From positions 27,074,022 to 27,138,021 of the forward strand of contig NC_092045.1 in assembly GCF_003086295.3 (NCBI RefSeq): 64,000 bases of DNA, given 5' to 3'. Origin of the DNA: Arachis hypogaea (taxonomy: Eukaryota > Streptophyta > Magnoliopsida > Fabales > Fabaceae). Numbering within the stretch: the first letter of the stretch is position 1; each line of letters begins with the position of its first letter. The notes beneath the pieces are model-generated. The model did not search any database and was not told where the DNA came from. It saw only the letters and a list, made by a program, of their open reading frames with translations. Shown piece by piece: positions 45,144 through 56,266 of this stretch. A program made the position numbers and the translations under genes.

Positions 45144-45394
45144 AATGATTAAAAATATTTTTAATTGATAATTGATAAGTAGTTTAATAATGCATTAAAT
45201 ACTGATTTGATATAATTATAATAAAGATATGTTCCTAAATTGGTATAATTATAATAAAGATATTTTTTATAAAATAATTTAGAATAGAGAAAAATGCATT
45301 CATTTTGGAGGAAAAATGGAGTCACGAGGGATGGACACGTCACCTTTATTAGCTGGGGGGAAAATCCAATTTTAGTATATTAAGTAGAAGTAGA
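45143..45394 (-). mobile_element. Inverted Helitron 5' terminal fragment
   Basis: On the minus strand it starts A|TCTACTTCTACTTAATATAC at 45394 and continues like the start of Helitron 1, including the GGTGACGTGTCCATCCCTCG block and the TATGTTCCTAAA region. It shows that a third Helitron copy lies in the opposite direction; its 3' end is not identifiable. Confidence 0.6.
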
Positions 45395-45949
45395 TATTAA
45401 TCTTCTATTGCAACACATTTTTTATCTACTCCACACATTATCTTTTCTATCTTCTTTTATTTTTTTAATTGCTATTTTTACATTATTTTTAATTATTTAT
45501 TTTACTTTTACTTCTCATATATAGATTTATCGTAATTTATCACATGTTCTTTTTGAATTTAAGTGATTTTTTAGGTTATATTTTACTATTGATGCGTTTG
45601 TTTTGTCTAGATAGCGTATTTTTTTAGTCTGTGTTTAATATAATAATCTGTAAATATCTATTCTATTGTATAAAAATTAAATTTCTGCACTTAATGATAA
45701 AACTATCGTGGTATGTTTCTCATGATGTTTTTCAATTTATTTCTTTTAACTCATTAAATTAAATTTATTATAATAAATTAATTATATCAACTAATTGATT
45801 TAGTTAATTATTTAAATATCATACAATTTATTATAATTTCTATCAATCAATTAATTGTAATTCAAATTGAATGATTATTTTGTTATGAAATTATTATTTT
45901 CTAATATATTTATGGACAATACACATATTTTTAAAATGTTTGAACTTAC

Positions 45950-46012
45950 GATGTTGTTTCAATTGGTTGTCGTTACGAGAATGACTCTAATCTATACATG
46001 TCTAAGGACTAG
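45950..46012 (+). pseudogene. B3-like gene relic, copy 3 (C-terminal tip only)
   Basis: TYDVVSIGCRYENDSNLYMS followed by KD and a TAG, the same tail as copies 1 and 2. The downstream ~200 bases also match those copies. Confidence 0.6.
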
Positions 46013-46599
46013 AATAGATTAAATATTATTTAAGTAATTTATTTCTAATATTGGTATTTGATTAAATTAGTTTTAGAGAAATTTAAATTGTTGACTCAAT
46101 TTATATATTACGACTAATCTTTTTGAATATATTATTTTTATATTTTTTAATATAAATTTTTTCTGATTTTTAAGTTTATTTTTTTTCTTGGATATATGTA
46201 TCACCTTTTTTTTCTCATTTTATATTTCAGATTAGTAATGTAATTATTAAAAAAAAGAAATATTAAAATATCACTATTTAAAAAAGGAAAACAAAAGATT
46301 AAAACATCACTATTAGAAAAAAAATCTGTTAATATGCGTATGAATGAGTCGAGATTGAGAAATATATATGGATATAAAACTAAAAAATTATTGCACGATT
46401 GTAGAATAAAAAATAATCATATATATATATATATATATAACGAAATAATTATAACAAAAAAATAATTAATATATGTGATTTAAATGTTGTTAATAACCGA
46501 TAACATGGAGTTTAACAAAATATAATTCATATATTTTTTTTATTTATGTATATGTATATAATTATTTATGTATACATATATATATTAAGAAAAACTACC

Positions 46600-46600
<1 letters not shown>

Positions 46601-46645
<45 letters not shown>
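46601..46645. repeat. (TA)n microsatellite
   Basis: About 22 TA units. Confidence 0.95.
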
Positions 46646-46649
<4 letters not shown>

Positions 46650-46982
46650 AACAAAATTAATATATACGTATATATAAATAAAAAATATTATAATTTTTGA
46701 AAATTACATATGAACTCTTTTTTTTTTCAAATAAATTTATTTTAATTATATTACAATTAGCTCATGAATAATACATGATTATATTAATTTAAGAAAATAT
46801 CTTCATTATAATTATATCAAATCAATATTTAATGCGTTATTAAACTATTTATTAATTATCAATATTTTTAATCATTCTAATTATATCAATTGATATAGTT
46901 CTAATTCTCATTCAAGTGCAATAATTTTATTAGAAGATAGTTAATACACATATTAATAGTGACCCATTTAATTTGATATCAA

Positions 46983-46986
46983 TTAG

Positions 46987-47077
<91 letters not shown>
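46983..47077. repeat. (AAT)n microsatellite
   Basis: About 31 AAT units, nearly uninterrupted. Confidence 0.95.
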
Positions 47078-47769
47078 GATCTGTACGGTACATGCATTAT
47101 ATTTTAAAAAGGTAAAATATATTTTAAAAAAATTAAGGTATCAATAATCAATTGTGATTAATATCAATATCAATAATTAATTCTTATAATTATTTTTTGT
47201 ACTATAAAGGCTATATATAGTATTTTTTTTGTAGAATAAAAAAGGCTGTGATTCATAATATTTTCTTAAAGTTATATCATATGGACACAAGATTAATTAG
47301 ATAACAAATTGAATTTTAATTAATATATTTTATTTTCTGCTCATATTTTTTTATTAATTATTTTACTTTTTATATTTACAGTAAATATTAAATGTAAAAA
47401 AATAATATTGAATGTTATCTATTTTAATTATTTAGAGTCATAATTAAATTTGATATAATTATAGTAAGTATCTAGAATTAATAATAACATGATAATATAA
47501 TTTTAAGTTGTATAATATGATAAAAAAATGTAGCAATTTATGTATGCTTCTTATATAGCAATAATATTATATATATTTATATATATCCTCTTTTAGCTCT
47601 TTCCTAAAAATATTGGCATATAATTAATGTTGATAACATATATATTGAGTAAGTATCTCTATTGAATTAATCATAAAGATTAATAAAATATAATGACATA
47701 AATTAGCTAATTGTAGCAAGTATCTCCATTGAAAATATTTGCTAATTATTACTGTGTATAATTAGTGTA

Positions 47770-47777
<8 letters not shown>

Positions 47778-47832
<55 letters not shown>
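47778..47832. repeat. (TA)n microsatellite
   Basis: About 27 TA units. The flanks (TGTGTGTCTATA.. and AAGGATTAATAGTGAATTGTT) resemble those of the run at 39628, so the locus is paralogous between the two Helitron blocks. Confidence 0.9.
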
Positions 47833-47834
<2 letters not shown>

Positions 47835-48521
47835 ATTAATAGTGAATTGTTACAATTATTTATCATCTAGAAAATTCGTACCTCAGACATAGAACTTCTT
47901 CTGTTTATTATTTTTCATACCTAAGTGATACTAACTACGGTTCTATCAACAGTATTACCTATGGTAGATTATGTAATGAAAAAATTTGAAAAATAAAGGC
48001 AAGAATTATAAGGTTATAGAAAGTTCCATCCAAATTTGATAAGAACAAAACGACTTACATAGAAATAGTTCTCATTAATGATAAAGTAAGTTGATTATTT
48101 TCCATGATTCTTTCAAGTGATGCTAGGTCTATTTTATAAATATTTTTTGTTCATATTTTAAGTTTATTTAATAAGTAAATCCTTGCATGAATCAAAGACA
48201 GTGCGATTTTATAGATTTAATTTATAAGTGTGTGCTAATAGCCTTTATATTTAATTTGTTTTATAGTGTGATAATAGCCAATATATTTGTTGGTGGATTT
48301 AACTATTACTATATTATTTATAATCACATTCAGTATATATGTCTGATTTATTGAAAAAAGTAAATTATTAAAACTGATTAATAACTATTTTAGAGTTAAT
48401 CTAATTAACACTAGATTAAAAAAATAAACAATACATAACATATTACTTTTTTATTAAAAAATTATTATACTTCAAATTAATTTTAAAAAAATAATTTAAA
48501 ATTATAAATTCAATCTTATCA

Positions 48522-48548
48522 CGTGCATGGCACGAGTAATTACGCTTG
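48522..48548 (+). terminator. Helitron 3' terminal hairpin, copy 2
   Basis: CGTGC-ATG-GCACG then AGTAATTACGCTTG, the same spacing as at 41823. Followed by T of the presumed AT target. Confidence 0.65.
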
Positions 48549-48560
48549 TACTACTACTAT

Positions 48561-48745
48561 AATTAACTTGGATTGATCGAGTGATTAGCTTACTCATCTG
48601 TTTAAGTAAATGTCGGGGTTTGAATTCTGTCTTGTGCATGCAGCAACTCATTGGTCAGTGGCATATCCGTAAATGGAGTTTAAATCCACGATAGATTAAT
48701 CTTTAGCCCATCGGGTTGGGGATATGATGGGCAACCAAAAAAACA
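48561..48745 (+). mobile_element. tRNA-derived SINE with 12-bp target duplication
   Basis: Pol III promoter boxes: A-box-like TGATCGAGTGATTAG at 48574 and B-box-like GGTTTGAATTC at 48617, about 43 bases apart. A conserved tail (CATGCAGCAACTCATTGG, CATCGGGTTGGGGATA) ends in AACCAAAAAAACA. Flanked by TACTACTACTAT at 48549-48560 and 48746-48757. It resembles the common legume tRNA-related SINEs as I remember them. The left copy of the duplication touches the Helitron 3' end. Confidence 0.85.
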
Positions 48746-48775
48746 TACTACTACTATTACTACTTAATAATAATA

Positions 48776-49127
48776 AGGGTAAAGTATATTTTTTGTTTTT
48801 GAAGTTTGCTAAAAATTTTTAAAATACTTTTAAGATTTATTTTGTTTCAATTTTGTCCCATAAATTTTCGATTTGCATTAAATATACTCCTAACGACTAA
48901 TTTTTCAAAAAACTTAGGACTAATTCAGCAAAAATTTTATAAGAATAACCCAACACAAGCAAATTAGAGATAGTTATCATGTATTATTGCTGAATTAGTC
49001 CTAATTCTTTCGAAAATTTAGTTGTTAGAGGTATATTTGATATAAATCAAAATTTTTTAGACAAAATAAAACTTTAGGGTATTTTAAACTTTTGACAAAT
49101 TTTAAAGACAAAAAATATATTATACTC

Positions 49128-49128
<1 letters not shown>
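48776..49128. mobile_element. MITE with AGGGTAAAGTATATTTTTTG-type ends
   Basis: Left end AGGGTAAAGTATATTTTTTG; the right end read on the other strand is AGAGTATAATATATTTTTTG. The inverted similarity continues for about 50 bases and the interior is weakly palindromic. Both flanks are TAATAATAA, so the target duplication (probably 9 bp, Mutator-like) cannot be told from the microsatellite it landed in. Confidence 0.7.

Positions 49129-49207
<79 letters not shown>
49129..49207. repeat. (TAA)n microsatellite
   Basis: About 26 TAA units adjoining the MITE. Confidence 0.95.
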
Positions 49208-50855
49208 TGACTCTAATTTTTTTAAACATATTTTGTTGGTAGTGTAAATGAGATACTTTTATAATTATCTCATTTTCGATCCTAACAATAAGTTCATATT
49301 CTGTGATACAATTTGAATCGATTTAAAAAATAAAAAATTGATATAATATGTTACAATTTAGATCATATTGTTTTGATTTTGATTTTTTAAATTTAATTTG
49401 GATCGTATCACTTTAATTTTATTAAAAAATATAATTCGTATGTCATCAGTTTAAATTTATTTTTTAATTCAGTCTAATTCAAATTTGTATTAGACTTTAA
49501 AATTATTCATTTTTCTTCAAGATTATATTAGATTTAAATTTACAATTTAGAAATAAGTACTATTTCGATTTCTAAAATTTAGGAATAAAATCAAAATCAT
49601 CCTTAATTTTATTTTATTTATTTAAAATGGTCTTTAACATTGTATTTCGAATTAAAATATTTTTTTTATTTTTTTGGACAAAAATACCCTCATCTTTGTT
49701 TTGACTTCATCCCATCATCTAATACCACCACCCTTATTCCCATCAAGTACTAGCATTCAAATTTAAAAACACATTGTTTAACAACAACAAAATAACGTAG
49801 TATTTAAATTCAAACAACTATCCATTCATCTATCACCAATAACACAATATTCAAATTCAAAAATAACACCACCAACAACATCATTCATTGCAACCTAATC
49901 CTTCAAATTCAATAACAATGATAACAGCACCACCAACATAGCATTTATATTTTTTTGAAAGATTCAAATTTAATAACAATGATAACAACACCACCAACAT
50001 AGCATTTATATTTTTTTGAAAGAAAGAAAGAAATTAGGAGAGAGAGAAAGAGACAGAGATGGAGTGAGCTTAGGAAGGGAGGAGGAAAAGAAGAAAAAAA
50101 GAGAAAAAAGAAAGAAAGAAATTAGGAGAGAGAGAAAGAGACAGAGATGGAGTGAGCTTAGGAAGGGAGGAGGAAAAGAAGAAAAAAAGAGAAAAAAAGG
50201 AAGAGTTGGGCAATGGGAATAAGAAAATTTGTCGTCACTCCCACTAGTTGGATTAGTAAAAAGCGAGGGAGAGAGTGCGCGAACTTGCTGAAAAGGGAAA
50301 GAAGAGGATATCTGAGCTCTGTTTATCCTCCTCTACCTCTGCTGTCGCCACCGCCAAAACTGTTGTTGTTGCTTCTGTTATCTGAAACCATCGTCGAAAA
50401 AAGAAAGAAGAGGAGATTTAAAACCACTGCTCCCTCCCTCCCTCCCTCTCTATTCTAGTTGATAAATAGAAATTGTGGCTTTAGATAATGTAGAAATTTT
50501 GTGAGAATTTTTAATATTAAATTTTATTGATTAACGTTGTATCAACTCACGCCAACTTAAAAAATAAATTTAATAATGAAATTGAATTAAACTGTAAGTT
50601 AAAAATAAAGTAACATTATTCAAATCGTAATAAATTATATTAATTTTATCATTTTTATATTTATTTTATTTGTTTATAAAAATTCCTTATTATTATTAGA
50701 GAAATACTAGAAAGCTAAGACGATTTATTATTTTTAGCCAGCAGTTAGTCATTAATGTTTAAAAATATGAATTAAAAATATGTTGTTAGAGATTATTAGA
50801 CTAAAATAATTAGATTCATGACTAAAAATACTAAATAAATTTTGTTGGTCTTTAA

Positions 50856-50856
<1 letters not shown>
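49208..50856. other. Non-coding stretch with two short tandem duplications
   Basis: AT-rich text. AATAACAATGATAACARCACC (degenerate) to TTTTTTTGAAAGA is duplicated with a spacing of about 60 bases (49908 and 49968). GA-rich ATTAGGAGAGAGAGAAAGAG is duplicated with a spacing of 88 bases (50033 and 50121). A CT-rich stretch ends near 50460. I see no gene. Confidence 0.6.
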
Positions 50857-50929
<73 letters not shown>

Positions 50930-50960
50930 CATTATTATTGTTATTATTATTATTATTATT
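50857..50960. repeat. (TTA)n microsatellite
   Basis: About 34 TTA units with single interruptions (ATC, GTT). Confidence 0.95.
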
Positions 50961-51687
50961 GAGCATTTATAATCCTTAATCTTGTTTATATTGTTCGCAA
51001 CTGTGTTACTATTATTAGTAGTAGAAGTAGTAGTTCTGTAATAGCAGATTAATTGTAGTAGTAGTATTAGTATATTTAGTGATAGTAGTATTGTACTGTT
51101 GTTAGAAGGAGTTTCTTTCGATAGAAAAAGTATAATTTGGACCTTGAAGCACCGAGGCCGATTCACAAATAAGGAACTGTAGCAATTTAGGTAAGAAAAA
51201 GTATAGGTGAACAATAGTATTGGTGAACAATATGAATAATGGGGTTAAAAAAGTAAATTAATCTTAAATGTAATTAATGATTTGATTAATTAAATTATAA
51301 TAATAACCATATTTCAAATTTTAAAAAATAAGGATTTGCATATTGAACAGTTACACATTTCATCTCCTCTAGTCATATCTCTTCTCTCACTCTCGGTGGA
51401 CTTTTACAGTCCTGGGCGCCAGCCATAGCCGCATACCCGCAGCCGATGCCGCCTCCCTTTGTGCTAATATCCGACTAGCCTCCTAACCGATGGAAACATT
51501 TTTTTCCACAGCCCACAACACGCGCATCGTGCAGTCTCCCGCAGGCCACCGCATCCATGCACCCTGCAGCCCCCGCAGCTCAATGTGTCCACCCTCGCCG
51601 CATCTTCGTCTCGGACTGATCCGGCCTAATACAGGGGAGAGTTGGGGTTGCCGTTTCATAGGTACGTGACCTCTTATAGTCGCTTCA
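50961..51687. other. Flank and possible leader of the FAR1-like fragment
   Basis: No coding sequence recognised. After 51380 the composition turns CT/GC-rich (CCCGCAGCCGATGCCGCC), as in an untranslated leader, up to the ATG at 51688. Confidence 0.4.
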
Positions 51688-52821
51688 ATGGAGTCCAATT
51701 TTGTTGAATCGGTTTCTCATGCCCCAGCTTCCTTCACCGAAGGCAATACCACGCTTTCAAGTGATAATCTTCTCAATTCTTGCGACGTAGAAGGTGAAAA
51801 GTCTAATAAGGTAAGCAATGTATGTTGTGGATTGGGGCGCATGTTTATTTTCATATAAATGAGATGGTTATTCTAAACCCAACATTCTTAAACGTTGATT
51901 GTATTCAATCCAAATTTTTTTATGGTGTTCTGGTTCATTAATATAGTAATTAGTTAAAAGGTAATAAATCTTAGATCAATTTCAATAGAAGATGAAGATG
52001 AACCATTTATTTTCTTGATACGATAAACTATTATGTTCCCTTTTTAATAAGTTTTATTGAAATTGGTTCATTATAGGTTTAGTGTTAACTTGCTCATGGT
52101 TGCCATTAGATTGTTTTGAATCCCTCTCCCTATACTCCCATGTCATGCATGCAGAAACAAATATGTCTACTTATGTAAGGAAAAGTAAAAGTACAACAGT
52201 TAATAATGAGTTTTTGACTTTTCAAAGGATAGAAAAAAAACTTGGTTTTAAGTTGTGTAGGTGTGTTTCATACGTGGTGGATCCATGCATGCTATATATA
52301 AATAATTAATTAATATATGCCTAATTGGTAATAAATTTTTAATGATATTCATTCTTAGAAAAAGTATGAATAAAATATTTTTTTATGACACTTGTTTAAT
52401 ATTGTCGTGTCTAATTAATTTATTTTTTTTGTTTGTTTGTGTATGTTTGATTGTAGGCAATAGAATGTACGAACATTAATGAGTTTGGAAGTGATGACAC
52501 GAATCTTGTTGATGAGGTTTGAACTCTAGTATATTGCTGCTTTTTTTTGTGAACCTCATGTTTGAATCGACCATTAATCCTCATGTTCATCGAATGATGT
52601 TTGTTTTGAACTGATTCGCAGTTACCAGATCACAATTGCCTTAGCGAAGACGAAATATCAAGAGTTGGAATGCGGTCTAAGCATTTGAAATTGGCCAAGG
52701 ATTTTTATGCGATATATGCAAAGAAAGTTGGTTTCGTAAGATACGAAACACAAATTATGACAGAAGGACAAAGGAATTGATTAGCCAATCTATTCATTGT
52801 AATCGGGAGGTTATAATGTAA
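51688..52821 (+). pseudogene. FAR1-related gene fragment (N-terminal, truncated)
   Basis: Three exon-like segments join in phase: 51688-51810 (ATG.. to AAT AAG|GTAAGC), 52457-52516 (TTGTAG|GCAATA.. to GATGAG|GTTTGA) and from 52622 (TTCGCAG|TTACCA). The third encodes a V-G-M-R-S start and A-K-D-F-Y-A-I-Y-A-K-K-V-G-F, the opening of the zinc-chelating FAR1 DNA-binding domain derived from Mutator-like transposases. A TGA (52778-52780) breaks the frame. One frame over, SIHCNRE, the next FAR1 block, is visible to TAA 52819-52821. The transposase-like core and SWIM domain are absent. It is a gene fragment or transposon cargo, not a functional FHY3/FAR1 gene. Confidence 0.7.
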
Positions 52822-52866
52822 CAGCCTTAGTATGGTGTTTATAAATTGTTATAAGCTGTTTAATTT

Positions 52867-53375
52867 GGATGTTCGAATCAATAGGCTAGCAGATGGTTAC
52901 TTCTGTTGGTACCCAGATGGTTATTTTGAATAGTCATGGTGTATTGTGAGTTACAAGTATTTTAATTTGGATGTTCGATTCAATAGACTAGCGGATGTTT
53001 ATTTTTATTGGTACCCAGATGGTTATTCAGAATAGTATAGCCGTATGGGTGTAGTGTGTGTGATAAGTTGCAAGTATTTTAATATGGATGTTCGATTCAA
53101 TAGGATAACGGATGGTTATTTTTACTGGTACCTAGATGGTTATTTGTAATAGTCTTGGTGTAGAGTATGTGATCAGTTACAAGTAGTAAAGACTGGACGT
53201 TTGATTCTATAGGCTAACAGATGGTTATCTCTATTGTCACCCAAATAATTATTTGTAATAGTCTTGGTGTAGTGTGTAAATAGTAACAAATAGTAGAGGC
53301 TGGATGTTCGATTCTATATGATAGCGGATGATTATTTTTATTGGTACCCAGATGATTATTCTTAACTAATAGCTT
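52867..53375. repeat. Five-copy ~102-117-bp tandem repeat
   Basis: GGATGTTCGATTCAATAG-type starts recur at 52867, 52969, 53086, 53194 and 53302. Each unit includes a CTAGCGGATGGTTATTTTTA-like part, TTGGTACCCAGATGGTTATT and AATAGTCTTGGTGTAG. Non-coding. Confidence 0.85.
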
Positions 53376-53527
53376 TTACGCTTCGCTAATATCTTGAAAC
53401 AGAATTAAAGTTGTTAGAGAATTAAAAATGTTATTCACCATGGAAATTTATCCTTTCTATTGTAACAAAATTCCACCGCAAAAACACGTAAACAATGTGA
53501 AAAAGGTATTTGTTGTCTTAAGACTAA

Positions 53528-53755
53528 GGTCCAATTTGGGTTAACAACTTAATAAGCTCTTTTAGAAAAAGAGCTTAAAGTAGAAGGACTTCTATTAATA
53601 GCAACTTATAAAAAAATTATTTTGTGTTGATTTTTAGTTATAAAAGTACTTATTTTAAAGTTGTAGTGTTTGGATAAATAACTCAAAAAATATAATTTTT
53701 TTACACAAGAGAATGGATATTAAAATTCTAATTCACAATAATCTTGATGGCAATG
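53528..53755. mobile_element. Tourist-like MITE, left half (split by element B)
   Basis: Starts GGTCCAATTTGGG after TAA (53525-53527). Resumes after element B at 63799 and ends CCCAAACGGGCTC at 63953, followed by TAA. The ends are inverted (9 of 13 positions), and TAA is the PIF/Harbinger target duplication. About 380 bases in total. The inner parts (AAGTAGAAGGACTT, AAAAGTACTTATTTT) are typical of this MITE class. Confidence 0.65.
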
Positions 53756-55394
53756 TAATAAGCGGATAATTTGTACGCTTTTTGGCATTGTTTTTAGTAT
53801 ATTTTTTGTATATTTTAGTTAGTTTTTATTATATTTTTATTAGTTTTTAGTTAAAATTCAATTTTCTGGACTTTACACTATGAGTTTGTGTGTTTTTCTG
53901 TGATTTCAGATATTTTCTGGCTGAAATTGAGGGACCTGAGCAAAAATCTGATTCAGAGGCTGAAAAGGACTGCAGATGCTGTTGGATTCTGACCTCCCTG
54001 CACTCGAAGTAGATTTTCTGGAGCTACAGAAGCCTAATTGGTGCGCTCTCAACTGCGTTGGAAAGTAGACATCCTGTGCTTTCCAGCAATATATAATAGT
54101 CGATATTTTGCCTGTGATTTGATGGCCCAAATAGGCGTTCCAAGTCAGCTCAAGAATTCTGGCGTAAAACGCCGGAACTGGCACAAGAATGGGAGTTAAA
54201 CGTCCAAACTGGCATAAAAGCTGGCGTTTAACTCCAAGAAGAGTCTCTACACGAAAATGCTTCAATGCTCACCCCAAGCCTGGAAGTGGATTTTTATGTC
54301 ATTTACTCATCTTTTTAAACCCTAAGCTACTAGTTCTCTACAAATAGGACCTTTTGCTATTGTATTTTCATCTTTTGATCACTGTAGATCTTAGGATCAT
54401 CTTTGGACGTCTAGTTCTTAGATTATTGGAGGCTGGCCTCTCGGCCATGCCTAGACCTTGTTCTTATGTATTTTCAACGGTGGAGTTTCTACACACCATA
54501 GATTAAGGTGTGGAGCTCTGCTGTACCTCGAGTATTAATGCAATTACTATTGTTCTTCTATTCAATTCGGCTTATTCCTATTCTAAGATATCACTTGCTC
54601 CTCAACTTGATGAATGTGATGATCCGTGACACTCATCATCAGTCTCACCTATGAACGTGTGCCTGACGACCACCTCCGTTCTACCTTAGATTGAGTGGAT
54701 ATCTCTTGGATCCCTTAATCGGAATCTTCGTGGTATAAGCTAGAATTGATGGCGGTATTCAAGAGAATCCGGAAGGTCTAAACCTTGTCTGTGGTATTCT
54801 GAGTAGGATTCAAGGATTGAATGACTGTGACGAGCTTCAAACTCGCGATTGTGGGGCGTTAGTGATAGACGCAAAAGAATCACTGGATTCTATTCCGACA
54901 TGATCGAGAACCGACAGCTGAATAGCCGTGCTGTGACAGAGCGCGTTGAACATTTTCACTGAGAGGACGGAACTGTATCCATTGACAACAGTGATGCCCA
55001 ACATACAGCTTGCCATGGAAAGGAGTAAGAAGGATTGGATGAAGACAGTAGGAAAGTAGAGAGACGGAAGGGACAAAGCATCTCCATACGCTTATCTGAA
55101 ATTCTCACCAATGAATTACATAATTATCTCTATCTTTACTTTATGTTTTACTTATCTTTTAATCATTAATCCTCCATTACCATTTGAATCCGCCTGACTG
55201 AGATTTACAAGATGACCATAGCTTGCTTCATACCAACAATCTCCGTGGGATCGACCCTTACTCGCGTAAGGTTTATTACTTGGACGACCTAGTGCACTTG
55301 CTGGTTAGTTGTGCGAAGTTGTGATAAATAGTTGAGATTACAATTGTGCGTACCATGTTGATGGCGCCATTGATGATCACAATTTCGTGCACCA
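53756..55394 (+). repeat. 5' LTR of element B
   Basis: 1639 bases, from TAATAAGCGGATAATTT to TTTCGTGCACCA. Contains palindromes at about 54130-54235 and the TTTCTACACACCATAGATTA block shared with the 3' LTR and with element A. Confidence 0.92.
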
Positions 55395-55400
55395 AGTTTT

Positions 55401-55417
55401 TGGCGCCATTGCCGGGG
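55401..55417 (+). other. Primer-binding site of element B (tRNA-Asp type)
   Basis: TGGCGCCATTGCCGGGG, 6 bases after the LTR, one mismatch to the complement of plant tRNA-Asp(GTC). Confidence 0.88.
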
Positions 55418-56110
55418 ATTGTTTGAGTTTGGACAACTGACGGTTCATCTTGTTGCTTAGATTAGGTATTTTTCAGAATTTTTAAGAATGAATTCTAGTG
55501 TTTCAAGGTGATTTTTTCATCATCACCAAAGCTAATTGATTCTCATCAATTTAGCTCTTGAATGTAATGTCCTGCTGAAGCTTGGCTAGCCATGTCTAAT
55601 TCCTTTAGAATGAAGCTTTAGACTAACATTGCATGATTCCTGGAATTCTTATTAAAAATTTTGAATCTCTTTATTTTCTTTTCCACTCAATTTTCGAAAA
55701 AAACCAAAAAAATTACAAAATCATAAAAACCAAAAAATATTCTATGTTTCTTGTTGAGTCTAGTGTCTCATTTTAAGTTTGGTATCAATTGCATGTTTCT
55801 GTTCTTCTTGCATTCATGTGTCTTCAGTGATCTTCAAGTTGTTCTTGATGATTTACTTGCTCTGATCTTTAAATTCTCTTGTTTTGTGTGTTTTGTTGTT
55901 TCTCATATGCATTCTCAATTTGTTTGTGTCAGTAGTATACAAACTTCTAAGTTTGGTGTCTTGCATGCATTGTTTATTTGATTTTAGTTGCATTTTGATT
56001 ATTCTTCATCATTAAAAATCCAAAAAAATTTTTAATTTGTGTCTTTTCAAGTCAATAACACAGAGAATTGAAGATTCAGAACATACAGCAAAGGAATTAC
56101 ACAGAAAAAG
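55418..56110 (+). other. Internal 5' leader of element B
   Basis: No gene. TAAGTTTGGTATC and TCTAAGTTTGGTGTC words at about 55772 and 55946 mirror those of element A. Short frames such as 55751-55981 are T-rich by-products. Confidence 0.55.
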
Positions 56111-56266
56111 CTGGGCATTCAAAATGCCCAGTGAGGAAGGAAAACTGGTGTTTAAACACCAGCCAGGGCACCTGGTTGGGCGTTTAATGCCCAAAAGGGT
56201 AGCATTTTGGGCGTTAAACGCCAGAATGGATACCATTCTGGGCGTTTAATGCCAGGATGGCACAAG
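56111..56266. repeat. Palindrome array upstream of gag, element B
   Basis: Copies include GGGCATTCAAAATGCCC, CTGGTGTTTAAACACCAG, GGGCGTTTAATGCCC, GGGCGTTAAACGCC and GGCGTTTAATGCC. In the first two, both arms carry the matching change relative to GGCGTTTAAACGCC. Confidence 0.85.

Larger units (their letters stand above)
41850..48548 (+). mobile_element. Second Helitron-derived block, head to tail with Helitron 1
   Basis: Starts with AATATACTAAAACTAGG, like the Helitron 1 start but lacking its first ~15 bases, and ends with the same 3' end (hairpin CGTGC-ATG-GCACG at 48522-48534, CTTG at 48545-48548). The final ~210 bases (48332-48548) match 41632-41849. It holds B3-like copies 2 and 3, an inverted Helitron 5' end (to 45394), and several microsatellites. 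It is probably a composite of more than one Helitron. Confidence 0.5.

Noticed and set aside
50016..50222. 68-codon Lys/Arg/Glu-rich frame
   Set aside because: A by-product of an 88-base tandem duplication of GA-rich DNA.
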